DNA of 6,024 nt from Actinomycetota bacterium. Lineage in GTDB: Bacteria; Actinomycetota; Humimicrobiia; Humimicrobiales; Humimicrobiaceae. Location: contig VGAU01000122.1 of the NCBI GenBank assembly GCA_016870675.1, forward strand, positions 1 through 6,024, given 5' to 3'. Below the pieces are notes generated by a model that was not told the DNA's origin, made no database searches, and was given only the letters and a program-made list of their open reading frames with translations. The translations under genes were made by a program, and so were the position numbers. Below, in pieces: positions 5,479 to 6,024 of the stretch. How positions within the stretch are numbered: the first letter of the stretch is position 1; every line of letters begins with the position of its first letter.

Positions 5479-5772
5479 CTATTCTTCCTTCCACCTCTTT
5501 AACAATTCGTCTGCATGAGTATCCCTGAATTTTCTGATTTCCGCGGCAGGATCCCAGTCTTTTATTCCCAGAGCCATTATTTTTTCACTGGTTTTCTTCA
5601 TACTTTCTACTGCTTTTTTCTTTCTTTCCATATATTCCTCTTCCCATAAAGAAATAAAATAATTTTCAACAGCATCAATAAAGAACTGGTTTCTTTTTAT
5701 TTTTTTTCTGCTTTTGTATCTATCTATTTTTTCCAGTATTTCGTCAGGAATTGATAATAATATTTTTGCCAC
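5479..5772 (-). CDS. vapB: ribbon-helix-helix antitoxin of the VapBC pair
   Basis: A small basic/acidic protein of 97 aa from the GTG at 5772, or 102 aa if the ATG at 5787 is used. The first ~45 residues, AKILLSIPDEILEKIDRYKS followed by KRNQFFIDAVENYF, are a ribbon-helix-helix (CopG/MetJ-type) DNA-binding fold: one beta strand and two helices. The charged C-terminal half (EEEYMERKKKAVESM..., then GIKDWDPAAEIRKF) is the likely toxin-binding arm that blocks the PIN active site. RHH antitoxins normally begin M-A-K-I-L-I-S-I-P-D-E, which matches a start at V6 of the longer frame. A perfect GGAGGT (5785-5780) sits 7 bases before that GTG and overlaps the upstream ATG, so I choose GTG. The gene precedes vapC in one operon with 1 base between them. 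It probably represses its own promoter through the A+T-rich palindromes upstream. Confidence 0.82.
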   Translation of the reverse strand: MAKILLSIPDEILEKIDRYKSRKKIKRNQFFIDAVENYFISLWEEEYMERKKKAVESMKKTSEKIMALGIKDWDPAAEIRKFRDTHADELLKRWKEE

Positions 5773-5779
5773 CTTCTGT

Positions 5780-5785
5780 ACCTCC
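5780..5785 (-). promoter_or_regulatory. perfect Shine-Dalgarno GGAGGT fixing the antitoxin start
   Basis: GGAGGT on the minus strand lies 7 bases before GTG 5772-5770, the optimal spacing. The competing ATG (5787-5785) has only AAGGTG three to four bases upstream and overlaps this site. This favours the GTG start for vapB. Confidence 0.6.
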
Positions 5786-5852
5786 ATTCACCTTTTATAG
5801 AATTTAAGTTTAAAATGTTTAAATCTATATCATTAATTTAGATTTTGGGGTT

Positions 5853-5913
5853 AATTATTATATATAATATATATTATTAGATATAATATTATATATATTA
5901 TGATAATTGTCAA
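5853..5913 (-). promoter_or_regulatory. A+T-rich promoter/operator region of vapBC
   Basis: On the minus strand a perfect TTGACA (5913-5908) is followed after 14 bp by TATAAT (5893-5888), or after 16 bp by TAATAT (5891-5886). The second spacing is more usual. Two perfect 14-bp palindromes lie here: ATAATATATATTAT (5864-5877) and ATATAATATTATAT (5881-5894), centred 17 bp apart, and the second covers the -10. The whole block 5853-5907 is an imperfect inverted repeat (AATTATTA versus AATTATCA at its ends). This is the arrangement expected for autoregulation by an RHH antitoxin, though A+T bias alone makes palindromes easier to find. Confidence 0.5.
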
Positions 5914-5917
5914 TGCC

Positions 5918-5956
5918 GCCGGTAAATTTATAAGAATTTCCTTCTGGATCACCGGC
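5918..5956. repeat. inverted repeat GCCGGT / ACCGGC with inner stem
   Basis: GCCGGT (5918-5923) pairs with ACCGGC (5951-5956); directly inside, AAATT (5924-5928) pairs with AATTT (5935-5939) around a 6-nt loop. Eleven unpaired bases lie on the 3' side. There is no T-tract, and the role is unclear: perhaps the end of a transcription unit to the right, or a boundary of the vapBC segment. The remaining sequence to the window end (5957-6024) shows no gene or clear signal. Confidence 0.3.
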
Positions 5957-6024
5957 CTATAATCACCCAAAAGTCGACATATTTTAGGTTATCGGAGTTA
6001 AAAAATACCGTAGATCACAATACA

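Noticed and set aside
5785..5787. ATG as the antitoxin start
   Set aside because: It overlaps the GGAGGT that serves the GTG at 5772 and adds five residues before the normal RHH beginning. It remains possible but is less likely.
5851..5907. CRISPR-like or satellite repeat
   Set aside because: The repetitiveness is simple A/T alternation with no constant repeat-spacer spacing.

Overview
This is an AT-rich bacterial window (roughly one third G+C). It holds one intact enzyme gene, one large envelope gene split by a frameshift, one toxin-antitoxin pair, and a stretch of gene remnants. Bacterial features are SD-like sites before several starts, sigma70-type promoter elements, a signal-peptide-bearing Slt-type lytic transglycosylase with TPR repeats, and a VapBC module. 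The Slt gene points to a bacterium with a peptidoglycan wall, more likely a diderm. I cannot assign a phylum from this sequence alone.

Positions 34-1597, all on the minus strand, look like a graveyard. In transcription order they are: the first ~90 codons of a class II glutamine amidotransferase / asparagine-synthase-like gene (1597-1298), with a TTG start and Ser where the catalytic Cys2 should be; a near-perfect 34-nt palindrome (1285-1318); the N-terminal zinc-binding part of an IS91-family transposase (1270-961), frameshifted and then cut off; an unidentified ~76-codon open tail (960-732); and the C-terminal half of a SEC-C-motif-type protein (693-34). The simplest reading is insertion of an IS91-like element followed by deletion and decay.

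Positions 1781-4800 hold two divergent genes. A patatin-like serine hydrolase (minus, TTG start, Ser45/Asp160 dyad intact) faces a Slt70-like lytic transglycosylase (plus). The transglycosylase reads as two frames, 2957-3739 and 3697-4800. They join into one ~614-aa protein if the ribosome slips -1, or one C is restored, at the C-run 3694-3697. The 237-bp space between them carries a strong promoter for slt whose -35 half lies in a perfect 22-bp dyad (2890-2911), and a weaker promoter for the patatin.

Positions 4801-6024 hold hairpins after slt, then a minus-strand vapB-vapC operon with a 1-nt gap between the genes. VapC has all four PIN acidic residues. VapB probably starts at a GTG behind a perfect GGAGGT, not at the upstream ATG. 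Upstream lies a very A+T-rich palindromic promoter/operator region. The last ~235 bases contain no gene that I can support. No CRISPR array, tRNA or rRNA is seen, and I found no convincing wholly new system. The best leads are the slippery junction in slt, the dyad over its promoter, and the palindrome and C2S remnant in the decayed region.
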